A DNA stretch of 64,000 nucleotides from Spirometra erinaceieuropaei (Eukaryota > Platyhelminthes > Cestoda > Diphyllobothriidea > Diphyllobothriidae). Below are positions 10,930 through 21,653 of this stretch, piece by piece. The position numbers and the translations under genes were made by a program. The stretch lies in assembly GCA_902702965.1 (NCBI GenBank), contig CACRXP010000227.1, forward strand, positions 580,790-644,789. The letters run 5' to 3'. Position 1 is the first letter of the stretch. Each line of letters begins with the position of its first letter. The notes under the pieces were generated by a model. The model was not told the origin of the DNA, ran no database searches, and worked only from the letters and a program-made list of their open reading frames with translations.

Positions 10930-11770
10930 AGGTTCATGACACAGCTGCGAGGGTTTCGATTCATCGGTGTGTCCCCCGACTTTGCTCGCGTGCTTTCTGG
11001 TAAATACTCCAGTATTGAAATTACGACTTTTTAATTTTCCCAAAAATTAATCACCAACTCGGTCTTAATCAGTCTATTGGAGACTCGCATGCGGAGACTG
11101 AAATGAGATATGATATAGTTTGACTTGGTGTGATAAGCCTCTAATAGACTAAATTACACCAATTTAGTGATTAACTTCTGAGGAAATTAGAAGCTGCAAA
11201 GCAACGCTAGGGTGTAGGACCCCCAACTAACTCCAGCTAGCCTGTGGACCGTGTCATACGTTGAATGGTGGTAGAGGGGTTTGATGGGTGGCGAAATACA
11301 CAGGACTGAGAGCAAAACGACACGGAAAACAGATAAATTTATACCTAAAGTCTAATTACACGGTGTCGTTTGGCAAAGAAAACGGGCGTGATGATTTAAA
11401 AATAAACGAAAAAGCAATTTTTTGAAAAATAACGGGTCTTGAATAAAGCGCCACTGGTACGTTTACATCTAGTCAGCAAGAGAAGGTAATCTCAAACGAT
11501 GGGAACGGTGAATAATAAGTGATGTTTACAGTCCCACTGAATTCTAGGGTATATTTCTGTAGTTGCCATCTACTTGTGCGTTTTACGCCCTATTGTTACC
11601 AGCTACAATTTCAAAACTGGAGTATCCATCAGGATGCCCGCTGATGAGCCGAACCCCCCCCCCCCCGCCCCCAAATGTGCCATGCAACAGCAGAATCGCG
11701 GCGAAACACGTGCCTGGGCTTTTAGCTAGCACCTGTACTATCAAGCACGATATATCGTAGTAGCCCACTC
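10930..11770. mobile_element. Fold-back element (family D), left arm
   Basis: 10930-11060 (GACACAGCTGCGAGGGTTTC ... ATACTCCAGTATTGAAATT) and 11560-11770 read on the minus strand (GGCACATTTGGGGG ... TTCGGCTCATCAG ... ATACTCCAGTTTTGAAATT) are related inverted arms. In the middle a 120-bp near-palindrome (11047-11175, TTAATCACCAACTCGG ... TTAGTGATTAA) forms a second hairpin. No transposase. The right-arm copy is about 39010-39775. Confidence 0.55.
11651..11672. repeat. C homopolymer inside family D (left arm only)
   Basis: A run of about 14 C then GCCCCC. The right-arm partner at about 39100 reads CATCTGCGGGGTTTCGG with no long run. Confidence 0.8.
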
Positions 11771-12121
11771 TTACGGAACGCTGAACCTATTTGTAGTAAA
11801 GAAAATGATTTTATCCGCTTTTCTTTGACGTGCTTTAAATTCGGTGTAGTTTCAGTTTGTTTCCAAATAGAGGGTTGACGTAAGTCTTTCCAGAGCCAGT
11901 ATACTTCAGCAAAATTCACGAAACTCCTTCACCTCACCACTGAGTACTTTCAGTTCAACGCGGCAGAAAAGCACAGGGAATCCACCGAGCCTTCCAACCC
12001 ACAATCAAAGGCAATTTGCATGGGCAAAGAACCGGGAAATAATCAAAACATAGCTGCCTACATGAAGCAGCCCTATTCTTAAATTGCAACTGTAAGTGAT
12101 AGCTCAAGATGTGTGCAAACG

Positions 12122-12400
12122 TTTTTCCTTGTTGGGGGTACTCTCACCCCGAAGTACGTTTCTGTTAGGGTGCGCCACTTGACCTCCGCTGATGGACGTC
12201 AACAGAAGGAGGGGGCTCGGCCCCCTATAAAAGATCGTGGTTGGGATCGACTACCTAGCCCATGGGGTCGCCTAGGAAATCCTATTTTCCCAGAAGCAGC
12301 TCCTCCTGGAGCTGCCCGCTTTCCAACTCGGGTCATTTCGATTAGTTTCCTTTCTGGTGGCAGACATGAAAGAGGGGAGTGGTAACCGTTAAGCACTCAG
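12122..12400 (+). promoter_or_regulatory. GC-rich block with TATAAAA box, possible promoter or solo-LTR-like segment
   Basis: GGGGGCTCGGCCCCC is followed directly by TATAAAA (12226-12232) and about 170 bp of GC-rich sequence. The TATAAAA and the surrounding block are kept in the right arm (about 38400-38660, minus strand). A start such as TGTTGGGGGTAC (12130) resembles an LTR end, but I found no matching CA end or target duplication, so an LTR is only a guess. Confidence 0.3.
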
Positions 12401-12671
12401 CATGTAATCATCGGCCGTTGATGTGCAGGCTGCGCCTGTTATCCAAAATTTCATCACCACCCATGACATCTGTTCTCCTCGTTAGGCTTTGTATGTAGTC
12501 AGAGAAGCTCGAATTCTGCTCAAACCTACTGAAAGCTGCCCTTCCGTTTCCCCTGAACGCCACCAGCAAACAAAAGCGCCAGTCTATAGTCGGGGAAGTT
12601 AAACACGCCCGCTAGCATCGAATTTGGTGCGACAGTGTTCCTATACTTGCACTTATCCAATTAATTTTCCG

Positions 12672-13072
12672 ACAACGTATTTTAACCAGGTATGCACTCA
12701 CCCCTAGGCATAACTTGCGTCCATGTGCTGGAAGGGGTATTCCTATGTGCGACTTCTAATCATCTGACTAGAGGCACGCGTGGCAAGCACGCGTTTGGTG
12801 GTCGTAGACTCAGATTTAGCCGAATCGATCAATGTGTTCACCCCCATCCCCAGTCGTCGTGGCGTGATGGGTATACAGGAGGTGGTGAGATAGACGCCGC
12901 ATAAGTCCACATTGCAATAAGAAAATCCAAAACAAGTCACCTCAGCGCTTTTCTTGGGAGAGTGGGGAACCTGAGCGTTGGCAACGGGTCACCTACCCCA
13001 CAGTCATGTCCAGCACAGCATGGGTAGGCCTACTGTCTCAGCGGAATCCATGATCAGTCTGCCTCACAATCC
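12672..13072. other. 401-bp block with 100% identity between arms (left)
   Basis: I compared it base by base with 37702-38102 (reverse complement) and found no difference over 401 bp. Changes begin immediately outside (12671 G against C; 13073 G against A), and the next 200 bp differ at about 7-8%. It holds opposing 65- and 70-codon open frames that are identical only because the DNA is. No domain recognised. Confidence 0.8.
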
Positions 13073-13299
13073 GGATTGCGTGCCTACGGAGGCTGACCTA
13101 CACGTCTTCCGAAATGGAGGGGACCTTTGTCTTGACCAAACGTTAGCACCCACCCGCAGGGGGCATGCTGCGTTTGCGCGCGAGATGGGCTGCTTAGTTT
13201 TCAGCAAAAACAGCACGAATTTCTTTGCTTTTAAACCTCTCAGTCAGATTCCGAGAATGCTCCTCGCACGACCTAGCTCATCTTTCTGGTAACCCCTTT

Positions 13300-14224
13300 T
13301 TAATCGGCTCTCTGCCTTCACTGTTTGCTGGCTGATTAGGAATTATGCTTGCCAAGCCACTTATTTTCCTATGCGTTCCCATGATCTACCGATATACGAG
13401 GCATCAGAGCCGATAGTGGTCTCGGTGGTTCCGTTTTCAACGATCGGGTTGTTCCATTTAAAATGGCGATTTATTATGTTACAAGTCTTTTAGTGCTAAA
13501 AACCAAAACGATATAATATCACCGAGTATCATTTTAGATACCGGTACTCGCGAAAAACTTCGACGCACCTATAACCGGCTTTCTACAGATTCATTGACCG
13601 TTTTGTCGACCGGCGCCCTCTACACTGGCCTTTCAACTTCAACGGAGAAATTTTCGTTCATACTCAACAGTGTCAAGATTAAACGTATATTATTATTACC
13701 TTGTCACACAGGCTTCGCAAACGACTCAAAACATATTTTTGCTGACATGATTCACCTTTCTTCAGCATGTTATGAAGACGCAGTCTAAACCACACAAAGT
13801 ACTGGAATATGCCTCTGGTGATTATTGTTCTCTTTAACCAGGACGCACTGTTTTAGATCCAACTCTGTTTACTACAGTCAGAAACCTATATCATAAAATT
13901 TTTGTGAAGAATGTTGCTAATTTCAGTAGTTATCTTCACCGCCTGCCGTCTCAAACGATGGTTTTGATAGTGGATCTGAGATATCAGACAGACAAAGCTC
14001 TTGTCCCAGCGATCGAGTCCCCTCTCTCGCTTGCCCTTAGGGCTGTCGATATTATTCCGGTCTCCATGTGTGTGATTGCCATGCCCATTGGTTGAAGGGA
14101 CATCTGAAAACTATCGACATATTTAGTCTGACTCGTCCAGGCTCCTGCCGCCTCCATCTAGAATGGCTTCCCTTCGAAAGTCAACAGTCTGCACGACATG
14201 TATTGCAAGCTAGTAGCTAAACCC
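13300..14224. other. No gene; PLE-like 3' end fragment at about 13950-14035
   Basis: Mirrored at 36470-37480. At about 13989-14020 the sequence AGACAAAGCTCTTGTCCCAG then CGATCGAGTC matches the terminal block of the PLE family A 3' ends, suggesting a diverged relative. The rest is AT-rich and unassigned. Confidence 0.45.
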
Positions 14225-14265
14225 NNNNNNNNNNNNNNNNNNNNNNNNNNNNNNNNNNNNNNNNN
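14225..14265. other. Assembly gap (41 N) in left arm
   Basis: The flanks (ending ...GCTAAACCC and starting GGGCCTGGTGCGG) are found in the right arm at 36470-36483 and 32892-32916 in reverse complement. The right arm has 3,553 bp (32917-36469) between them. Either the gap size is badly underestimated or the arms differ by a 3.5-kb indel. Confidence 0.9.
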
Positions 14266-14340
14266 GGGCCTGGTGCGGTAGTTTGCAAGGCCAACAAAAA
14301 CCGTTTACGCGTGCCACCCACGGCCTGGCCCCCACAAAGC

Positions 14341-15320
14341 GCAGTAGATGTGCTATCTCAGGAAATGTCGAGCAAAATCCAGAAATGAGTTTCCAGTTCA
14401 AAGGCGTAACTTAAGTAAGGTTGTAATATAAGGTATCATGTCGCATAATATCGAGATATTCTAGTCACATCTGGATGCCGGCTTTCGGACGAGATCTGTA
14501 TCGGTCTGTTGTGTAAGCTGTCTTCCGGAAAAAAATTGCGATTTATTTAACATGACGTTTTATCGTAGATTTTCGAGGCCCCTACAAATTAAATATACTT
14601 TATAGAAACCTCATAAAAATATCCTTTCTCCTACTGATTTTGTAGCAAACGACACCTTCTTCGAATCTTATATTTGATGAAAGAGTACCTTCCGGTTTTA
14701 AAAACTTTCGCAATTCTTGAATACTATAAGACCCGACCCGCCGTTTACCTTACATTCGGGGTTTCCAAACTACAGGCTTTACTTTTTTCGTGCAAGGAAA
14801 ATCATACATTTCTATATGCTATTACGGATAGGGCATATAAGGCTCATAAAATTCTGTAATGGATATGGATCATGTTTTTTACTTTACAAGCGCCAGTAAT
14901 GAATTCGCTGATATGATGGTGTACGATTGGACGTTTTACGGTCTTAAATAATCTTGTAATTGGAAACTTTTTTTAAAACCGATATGTACTCCTTCTTCAG
15001 GTATAAAATTGTACGAAGACGTATTCCGCTACCAAATGAATAAAAGAAAATTTTTGGGCACGGTTTCTTTAAAATATGTTTAAAATTTATAAGGGATATC
15101 AAAAATCCATGTCAAAAGTTCATGCTTCATAAGTAGCCATTCTTTCTGAAATGTAACTCACGCAGGCGGTCAATACAGAGGTCGTCCGAAAACCGGCATC
15201 CTGACAGGACTGAAATATCTTATGCCATACGATAATTAGGACTACAACCCTACAAAAGTAATCTCTTGGAATTGGAAACGCCTGTCAGAATTTCAGTCAG
15301 CATGTCCACTCAAAAATACT
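14341..15320. mobile_element. Fold-back element, family F subtype 2 (left arm)
   Basis: The two halves are diverged inverted repeats. GTAGATGTGCTATCTCAGG at the left end and TTCAGTCAGCATGTCCAC near the right end are weakly paired. GGATGCCGGCTTTCGG (14471) pairs with AAACCGGCATCC (about 15190), and GACGAAGGTGT-like hairpin arms meet around 14900. About 1 kb, AT-rich, no transposase. The right-arm copy is about 31870-32850. Confidence 0.55.
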
Positions 15321-15329
15321 CCCAAGAGA

Positions 15330-15885
15330 GTGAAGTTATTCCATCCCCTGGCAAGCTTCAATCGTGACAGTTTCGAGCGCGTCAAATCTATCAAAGAAAC
15401 CCCAGCCTCCACGACTTTCAAACGCAATCCCGAATGGAATGAGGAGTTGGACGTCAGTTACGAGAATAGTGCATTCTGTACAGAATAAATGGGGAAAGTA
15501 GCGGAGTGACAGACGAGGGTACGTCCGGCATCGGGCGAGATGCGAATGCGTCGCAGCGCCATAAGCCAGAGCACGTCTGATTCGACCTTGAAGATGATTG
15601 GCCAGTTGGATGGCTGTGAGTGGGCGAAAACGCGCCCGCCGCTGGTGCGCACGTGTGGGCACTCGCGAGAGACGCAGTGTTGCAGCATGCGCCCGGAGCA
15701 GGGCCACCAAGGTCGTGCTGTGAGGATAGGCTGCCCAATGTCCCTTTCACTTTGGCTCACATATTCCGCGCACCAGCGGCTGCCCGAGTCTTTCAATTAG
15801 TTGGTAAGGCAAAAAATACTCCGAATATCGCAAACGCATTACAACATCAGATGCTAATAGAAGTGAAGAGACGAGTCCCAGGAAG
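15330..15885. other. GC-richer segment without recognised gene
   Basis: Overlapping frames on both strands (up to 124 codons; partner 31240-31830) result from locally high GC. The frames match no family I know, and their ends differ between arms. Confidence 0.4.
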
Positions 15886-15887
15886 CA

Positions 15888-16190
15888 GTCTTGAAATTCT
15901 CGCAAGAGGTGACAACCGCGTGAGCCGGGAGCCGCTTGAGTCATGGTTTACTGGCCCCCAGTTCATTAACAAGTGCAATTACCTCCCCATTCCATACTCG
16001 GTGCTAAGACTTCGCCTGGGCGGAGTAATTGGCCACGCGGGGAGCGCACAGGTGAACTCTTGTCCCAACACCAGGGTCAGTGCGTCAGATGATCGAGAAA
16101 TCATCACACCAACATCCAACGCATATGATGAAATTTCAGCAATTAACGACGCAAATGTCGGCCATCACACCACGTCCAACGATCCCTGAT
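15888..16190 (+). pseudogene. Penelope-like element GIY-YIG tail (family A), truncated
   Basis: Plus-strand frame LEILARGDNRVSREPLESWF, then TGPQFINKCNYLPIPYSVLR and LRLGGVIGHAGSAQVN, matching the C-terminal end of the GIY-YIG domain at 462-1214. Everything upstream of the conserved Glu-region is missing, and the join to unrelated sequence at about 15887 is abrupt, as expected for 5' truncation during target-primed reverse transcription. It is followed by the 3' terminal region with the best hammerhead-like motif. Confidence 0.75.
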
Positions 16191-16375
16191 GAAGGGGGGA
16201 GCCATGAATATTCATAGGTATGCGGTAGCATGGCGACTGCATCCTGAAAATACTGCAGCCCCTTGTGCATAAACCACCCGTATCTGCTTTTTTGTCTCTG
16301 ATGATGGGTTCGAGCAGGAATCCGAAACGTCAGGCTAATAAAGCTCTTGTCCAAGCGATCGTGTCTCCTTCTTCA
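16191..16375 (+). repeat. PLE family A 3' terminal region (left arm, second copy)
   Basis: Follows the tail at 15888-16190. The TATAAATA box of other copies reads TGAAAATACTG here. The hammerhead-like motif (16298-16331) and the AATAAAGCTCTTGTCC end are well kept. Confidence 0.7.
16298..16331 (+). ncRNA. Hammerhead-ribozyme-like motif in PLE 3' end (best-preserved copy)
   Basis: CTGATGA (16298-16304) is followed by U, then a 6-bp stem (GGGUUC / GAAUCC, one G-U pair) with loop GAGCAG, then GAAAC-GTC ending at 16331. The flanks can form a short stem I: GTCT before the core against AGGC after the GTC. GTC is the usual hammerhead cleavage triplet, and ACGU could only form a two-base-pair stem III. 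Hammerheads with tiny stem III are known from Penelope-like elements. The extra U between A9 and stem II departs from the consensus, so activity is uncertain. Confidence 0.5.
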
Positions 16376-16379
16376 TGAC

Positions 16380-17210
16380 ATCAGAAGCTATGCGACATCA
16401 GCTCACTATATTCAGTCTGAAGTCAAGCAGGTCGTAGTGGCTCGCCTGAACAGGCGGCATTTAGGGGTTCAGAGAGGGGTGCAGCGTTTGGAGCGTCGGT
16501 TTAACAGCGATGAAATCCGAGCCCACGCTACCTTCTCCATTCCCGGATCTGCCCCGCCCATTTGACGCCCCGCTGGATTCCCCCCATTCACGGCGATTGT
16601 TCCTACCTAAGTGCAAAAAGGGCACCATCGACATCCATCCTAGCTACCATCTCAACGTTATTTTAGTACTAGGCAAACACTCGTAAAACACATGTACATC
16701 TAAGTTACTCCCTTCCCCTCATGACAATGAAACCCATCCACTTGTTACCTTACCCACAGGCACGGTTTAGTGAAGATGGCCATTGTCGACTATGACGCAG
16801 TAGGAGATGGTCCTCATGCTGTCGTGAAATCGCTTGACTATCTCAAAAGTCGCGCTTTTCTCGAGGTCTTAAGTAAAAAAGCGGTGAGGTTTGGTCCTGC
16901 AGCCTCACCTGATTAATACCGTATGGTTAGCTTCCTAACCCAATCTTAGCATACGCAAATACTCTGGCTTTACAAATAACACGTGTTTGCATATTCCTTA
17001 CCATTTTAATCTAGCGAGTGACTGTGCCACGGGGAGAGGAGCGCTTATACGCTAGCCGCCGTTACTTCAGGTATCAGTTCACACGCACTTCCCTGTGCGT
17101 GTTTCGAACCCTGTTTGAGTCCTCTTTACTATCTCAATCCAGCGAGCGGTTAAATAGACGTTCCACGTTAGTGGCCATGCACTGCGACTAAGCATGCGGT
17201 TCCCTCTGCG
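16380..17210. other. No gene recognised (left arm)
   Basis: Mirrored at 29950-30770. Ordinary arm sequence; open frames are short. No RNA gene or repeat boundary seen. Confidence 0.5.
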
Positions 17211-17339
17211 TCCTCTTAATCCAGCAAGTGACTGTGGTTGGGGGGGGGGGGAGTGTGTACGTGCAGTAGGTCAAAAGGTTTGTAAGCGTGTATCATGGCA
17301 GTATCAGCAAACCATGGCTCTCGGAGCCTGGTATGCGCT

Positions 17340-17700
17340 GGTAGTTCCTTGACACCTGGTCCTCTGTCGGTAGATGCGCCTGCGTCCCCGCTAGGTACAC
17401 GGGTGGTGGGCATGGCTGCCCAATCATCATCCTCGTCCATTTGACCCCTATTATTGATGCTGTTGGCGAAAAATCCTCGTTATTTGCTGTGTGGACCATG
17501 GGGTGTGGAGTGGAAAACCAAGGTACGGGCTCGGCCGTGCCATTCACCTATGCTCTCCCCCGCCTCCGGTCTTCTTGACCCTGCTCCGCCTTGCTGTGGA
17601 GCACACGGTGGACATCGCCGAAACCGGCGGTCGAACTCGCGTGTGTACATGCCACCTTCCTTGAGTGTACTTCGAGCTCTGCTTGAGCTTTCTTTCCCTT
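17340..17700 (+). repeat. Repeat family C (left arm)
   Basis: GACACCTGGTCCTCTGTCGG through CGTCCATTTGACCCC and CGCCTCCGGTCTTCTTGACC to GGAGCACACGGTGGACATCG. This is a fuller copy of the family seen at 7776 and 8673. It abuts the fold-back element at 17713. Confidence 0.7.
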
Positions 17701-17712
17701 CCTAATCCAGAG

Positions 17713-18708
17713 AGTAGGTGGGCTAACTCATGAAATGTCAACTTGAAATTCTGAAATGCGTTTACGTTTCGAAAAAAAATTAATTGAGTAGGGTTGTAAA
17801 ACTAGTCAGCCTGCAACATATTTCTATAATATGTTAGTTACCTCAGGACGTCGGCTTTCGAACGAACTTCCTTCCGGCTGCATACAAAAACTACACGCTG
17901 TAAAAAAAAAACGACTGCTTATGTAGCATGAAGTTTTCTCATTGATTTTCGATGCCCCTAAAAGTGCAATTATATTTCATGGAAAACATACATAAAAATA
18001 TTCACTCTTTTGCTCATTCGGTGGAAAATTACGTTTTCTTCCAATTTTATACCCCAAAGGAGGGACATAAATCGAATTTTAATAAGGTTCGAATTGTGCG
18101 ACTTTAAAAATCGTGAAATGGCCGTTCATACATCGTCATGTCTCTGCATTTACCAATGTGACTTGTAAAGTTAACAATATGAATCAAATCCACTGCTAAA
18201 TTTTAAGAACCCTATATGGGCCTCCTTTATTACCGCAGAGAAATGTGCGGTTTTTCGTACGCGGAAAATATACGGCCTGTAGTTTCTAAACCCTAAGTGT
18301 AACGGTAGAGCGAGTTTAAAATTATTCGGGAATTGGAAAAGTTTTTAAAAACCGATTTATACCCTTCTTTCGAGTATAACATAGGAAGAAGACGTAATTT
18401 TATACCGAATGAGAGAAAGAATGAACATTTGTGACTACGTTTTCCATGAAATATAATTGGACGTTCAGGGGCACCGAAAATCAATGCGAAAAATTCCTGC
18501 TATTTAAGTAGTCGCCTTTTACAGAGTGAAGTTTTTTCATGCGGCCGGAAAGAAGTTTATTCGAAAGCCGGCATCCTGTAATAACTGAAATATCATCGAA
18601 TTATGTTGCAGGCTGACTAGTTTCACAACCCTACTTAATTAATCTGCTCGAAGCGAAAACGCATTTCGGAATTACGGTTGACATTACATGAGTTAGCCCA
18701 CCTACTGT
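17713..18708. mobile_element. Fold-back element with ~450-bp inverted arms (family F, left arm)
   Basis: Left half (AGTAGGTGGGCTAACTCATG, AACTAGTCAGCCTGCAACAT, GGCTTTCGAACGAACTTCC) and right half (GAAGTTTATTCGAAAGCCGG, ATGTTGCAGGCTGACTAGTT, CATGAGTTAGCCCACCTACT) are reverse complements over about 450 bp each. It has no transposase. Its left terminus lost 18 bp relative to the right-arm copy. Confidence 0.75.
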
Positions 18709-18719
18709 ATGTTATCTGA

Positions 18720-20900
18720 TATCATTTTAGTAAGCATACCATACGGTATCAATCGAGTGGGTCTACAGAACCAAATCACGCCAAGAAAGCAAGTATAAGG
18801 ATAATTGGATGCTAACCAATGAGAGACGGAATGTCGCTCGATTCTTTAATCTGAACACTTAAAAAGAAACGGTGGGACACTGATTTGCCTGGGGCAGTGT
18901 TTCGCGGTAGGATCACATTTCCAGCCCTAAAGCTTTCAAGGTAAAATTTGCTGCACCGGTCCAGCAGCTGGAGGTCACTTAGTAAGGTCGTTTGTCTTCA
19001 GAAAGTCCGCTGCCAACACCTTTCTAGCTAATCAATACGCGAGCGCTCTCGACGATTCTGATTGGTGCATACATGCTCGTGCACGCGGTTTCAGTCTTGT
19101 AGCGTAAAAGTCCAGTAACCACGCGCCTTCATAATATTATCAATAGGTTGCAAATTCTTCTGCCTTACTTTGTCGCTTCTGTTCCGCTTTTTTCAATTTG
19201 GACGGCAATGGGACTGTGTTAATTTAAAAAATGTAACCTGGGTCGCTCCGCACGAAACACAGGTGCCTCCTAAAAGCTGACACATTCTTAATTTTTTCGT
19301 AATTTGGCAATGTACATACCACGGAGTGGAAAGATATTTGACGCTGTTGGCTATTGGTTATAATTATGTGAAGTGACAATACATCCTTACTTCTGAATAA
19401 ATAACCTATCACTACCTTGTCATACATACTTCACCATAAAGCAAACTACGTATCACTTTCTCACCAATAATGTGTTTTTACTTTCGATTCCTTCTTAACT
19501 GCATAAATAGGTGCCAAAGGCCATCTTCAAAATTTAAAAGTATAAAATTTGCCTGGAAATCGTTCTCCTCTTATTTTTTGTCTTAATTGAAGATCCTCTT
19601 TAAAATTTGCATCTAAAGATACAAATCCACAGCTCGGCCCAGATGTAACTCTCGTTTTCTTAAGCGGAGCTGCATTACTGACTATTCTTAATGCACATTC
19701 TTTTCAGCCAAACGGTTGTATTCGCGGCAAAAGTTGACTTCCATTGCGTATTCTTCTAAAGCAAGCAGACCTGTAACAGACGCAATAGGAAATTTTCAAA
19801 CACCATTTTACGCGAATAAAACTACCTTATGTCGAAAAATTCCCCAATTATTTCTATTTTTGTCTTGACTGTACTTTTGGCCGGATCTTCCTGATTTTAG
19901 AGGGGATGGTTTGTTTTTAAGCAAAGCAAATTTTACGTGATTCGGCAGGCCCATAAGAAGTGCGCGAAATAAAAGATTACCTGAAATAAGTTTCATTTAT
20001 GCTGGGAGCAGATATTACTGTCTGCGTAAATTACTGCAACAACGGCTGATTAGTTGGTCGGCCTAGTGAGTAGTATGAGAAATCGGGACCTCCGAACGCA
20101 AATAACAAACAAAAAAACAATTCAATGCATCAAGCTTGTACAGGGAAACTAAAATACATTTGTCGCCAACAGTTGCTGCAAAAATCATTTAATTTCAACA
20201 AAAATGGAAATTCTGCGAATGAAAATGTTCACTTGCCGTTTATGCGACATTTTCTTACCGTTTGATACACTCAACTTTCTACTTTCACCTTCTCTCGCAT
20301 AGCAATGCCCGGAGTCTTAGGAGGGCATAGGGTACAAAGGAAGTATGTCATATTCTAGGATATGATTTAAATGGCAGTTTTTACTTAGCATTGACTGTTA
20401 AAGTGTGCCCTTCTAACACCAAGCATAGGTGGGTTGACGCGGCTGATTCATAGCTGCAGTTGGAGATGGGGCTTTTGTACTGAGCTGTTGTTGAGATAGC
20501 GATGATTCTGGGCAGTAGGGGTTTGGGGGAACCATGGGAAATCCTACGTCACTGCATACGCCATGACCAGGTCGAGACAGTCATACCGAAAATAAGAATA
20601 CAGAGCAAACAGGGCCCGTCAACTAATTCATCCAAAGGGGGGACACAAAGGCAACGAACCCCAATTGAGGTGACGACACAGGAGGCCACTAACACTCACA
20701 AATTACGGCCACTAGGCCAAGGCAGCGAAAGAAGAAAAAATCGATCAGGCCAAGGCGAAATAATTCGACCGACTATTAGAAATTCCGGTCGATTTTAACA
20801 CTAAGCGTTTTAATAATAGAGTGCCGGGCAAGTTCTCCGCAATGTCCGCAAAGCAATTTTTCGATCCGGTGAACACTTCATTTTTTTCAGATAATAAGAT
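18720..20900. other. No gene recognised (left arm)
   Basis: Mirrored at 26110-28300. A 98-codon frame at 20502-20798 is frameshifted in the right arm (AAAGGCAAC against AAAAGGCAAC), arguing against a protein. AT-rich, no domain. Confidence 0.5.
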
Positions 20901-20903
20901 CTT

Positions 20904-20905
<2 letters not shown>

Positions 20906-20954
<49 letters not shown>
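20906..20954. repeat. (AG)n microsatellite, 49 bp
   Basis: Perfect AG run. The right-arm partner (26081-26100) is only about 20 bp and interrupted. Confidence 0.95.
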
Positions 20955-20956
<2 letters not shown>

Positions 20957-21009
20957 ATATTCAACAGAACGCTCATAATGTTTTCGCTCTGGTCGGGCTT
21001 GTCTGAAGT

Positions 21010-21653
21010 TAAGCCGGGAGGTTTTCTGTTTGATATAAACATCCTTTCCATGCTAAAGAGTAAAAAAATGACAGGTAATTTGCAGACTATTAAATTGTCT
21101 GCGGAAAAAAACTTACGATGCAAACATTTCCGAAATTTTGAATGCTCCCTCAGAGGGTCGATCGGGGTCAACTTCTGTAACTGAAAGTTAATCTTTTCAG
21201 ACAGATCGATTACGCGGTCGGTCGCTACCGAGATACGCGTGTGCGACGTCATCTGATGATCCTTTCTCTAAACTGTGGTCAATGCGAGGGAGATGAAATT
21301 TCGGACCAAAAGTACTCGTTAGTTCAGGCAGTCGACAGACATTGCAGGACATTAGATGTTGTGGTTCGCGATGCACACCTGGTACTGACTGCAGACACTA
21401 GCATTGAAACGCAGGTAACCGCGCCAGTCTTTGTTAGACATGTTGGCCGAAACTAAAGGCAGTAAGCACCAGACGCTGCGTAACCTTCAGACGAATTCAA
21501 GGCCTTGCCCTCCGCTCTTGTAAGCGGAGAACATTTTGCCTGACTTTGTGGGAAAAGCTTTGTGCCCTACCCTGCCCTGCCCTGCTGAGACAGGTAGCCC
21601 TCTTTCATGCTCGTCATCACGTGACGAGGCGGACTCGTCTGTCTATCCGCGGC
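21010..21653. other. Inner end of left arm; no gene
   Basis: Near-identical to 25381-26040 in reverse complement. It ends 595 bp before the AHNAK-like ATG, so the second copy of this region faces the first across the gene. A CACGTG E-box lies at about 21619-21624. Confidence 0.5.

Larger units (their letters stand above)
1..21653. repeat. Left arm of giant inverted duplication
   Basis: The whole interval recurs in reverse complement at 25381-49835, in the same order. Anchors: 1-80 pairs with about 49756-49835 without mismatch; GGT/AGT microsatellites 1764-1917 pair with 47861-48042; the TIR element 4972-5206 with 44366-44590; the fold-back element 17713-18708 with 28310-29269; 21500-21653 with 25381-25535. 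By hand I see about 5-10% mismatch in many stretches and near identity at the ends. Arm-specific changes include a 1.4-kb insertion (7692-9083), a 41-N gap (14225-14265) where the other arm has 3.55 kb, and an 18-bp deletion at about 17712. The outer edge lies beyond the window start. Confidence 0.95.

Noticed and set aside
11047..11175. Inner palindrome as a stem-loop RNA gene
   Set aside because: It is the central hairpin of a fold-back element repeated at 39540-39665 and partly at 56310; a transposon origin explains it.
12122..12400. Solo LTR of an LTR retrotransposon
   Set aside because: A TATA box and TG-like start are present, but no CA end, target duplication or second LTR was found.
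12692..12940. Opposing 70- and 65-codon frames identical in both arms
   Set aside because: Identity covers the whole 401-bp DNA block including non-coding bases, so it is no evidence for a protein.
15336..15800. Overlapping 98-124-codon frames on both strands
   Set aside because: High local GC gives open frames in several phases at once; no recognised motif and different ends in the right arm.
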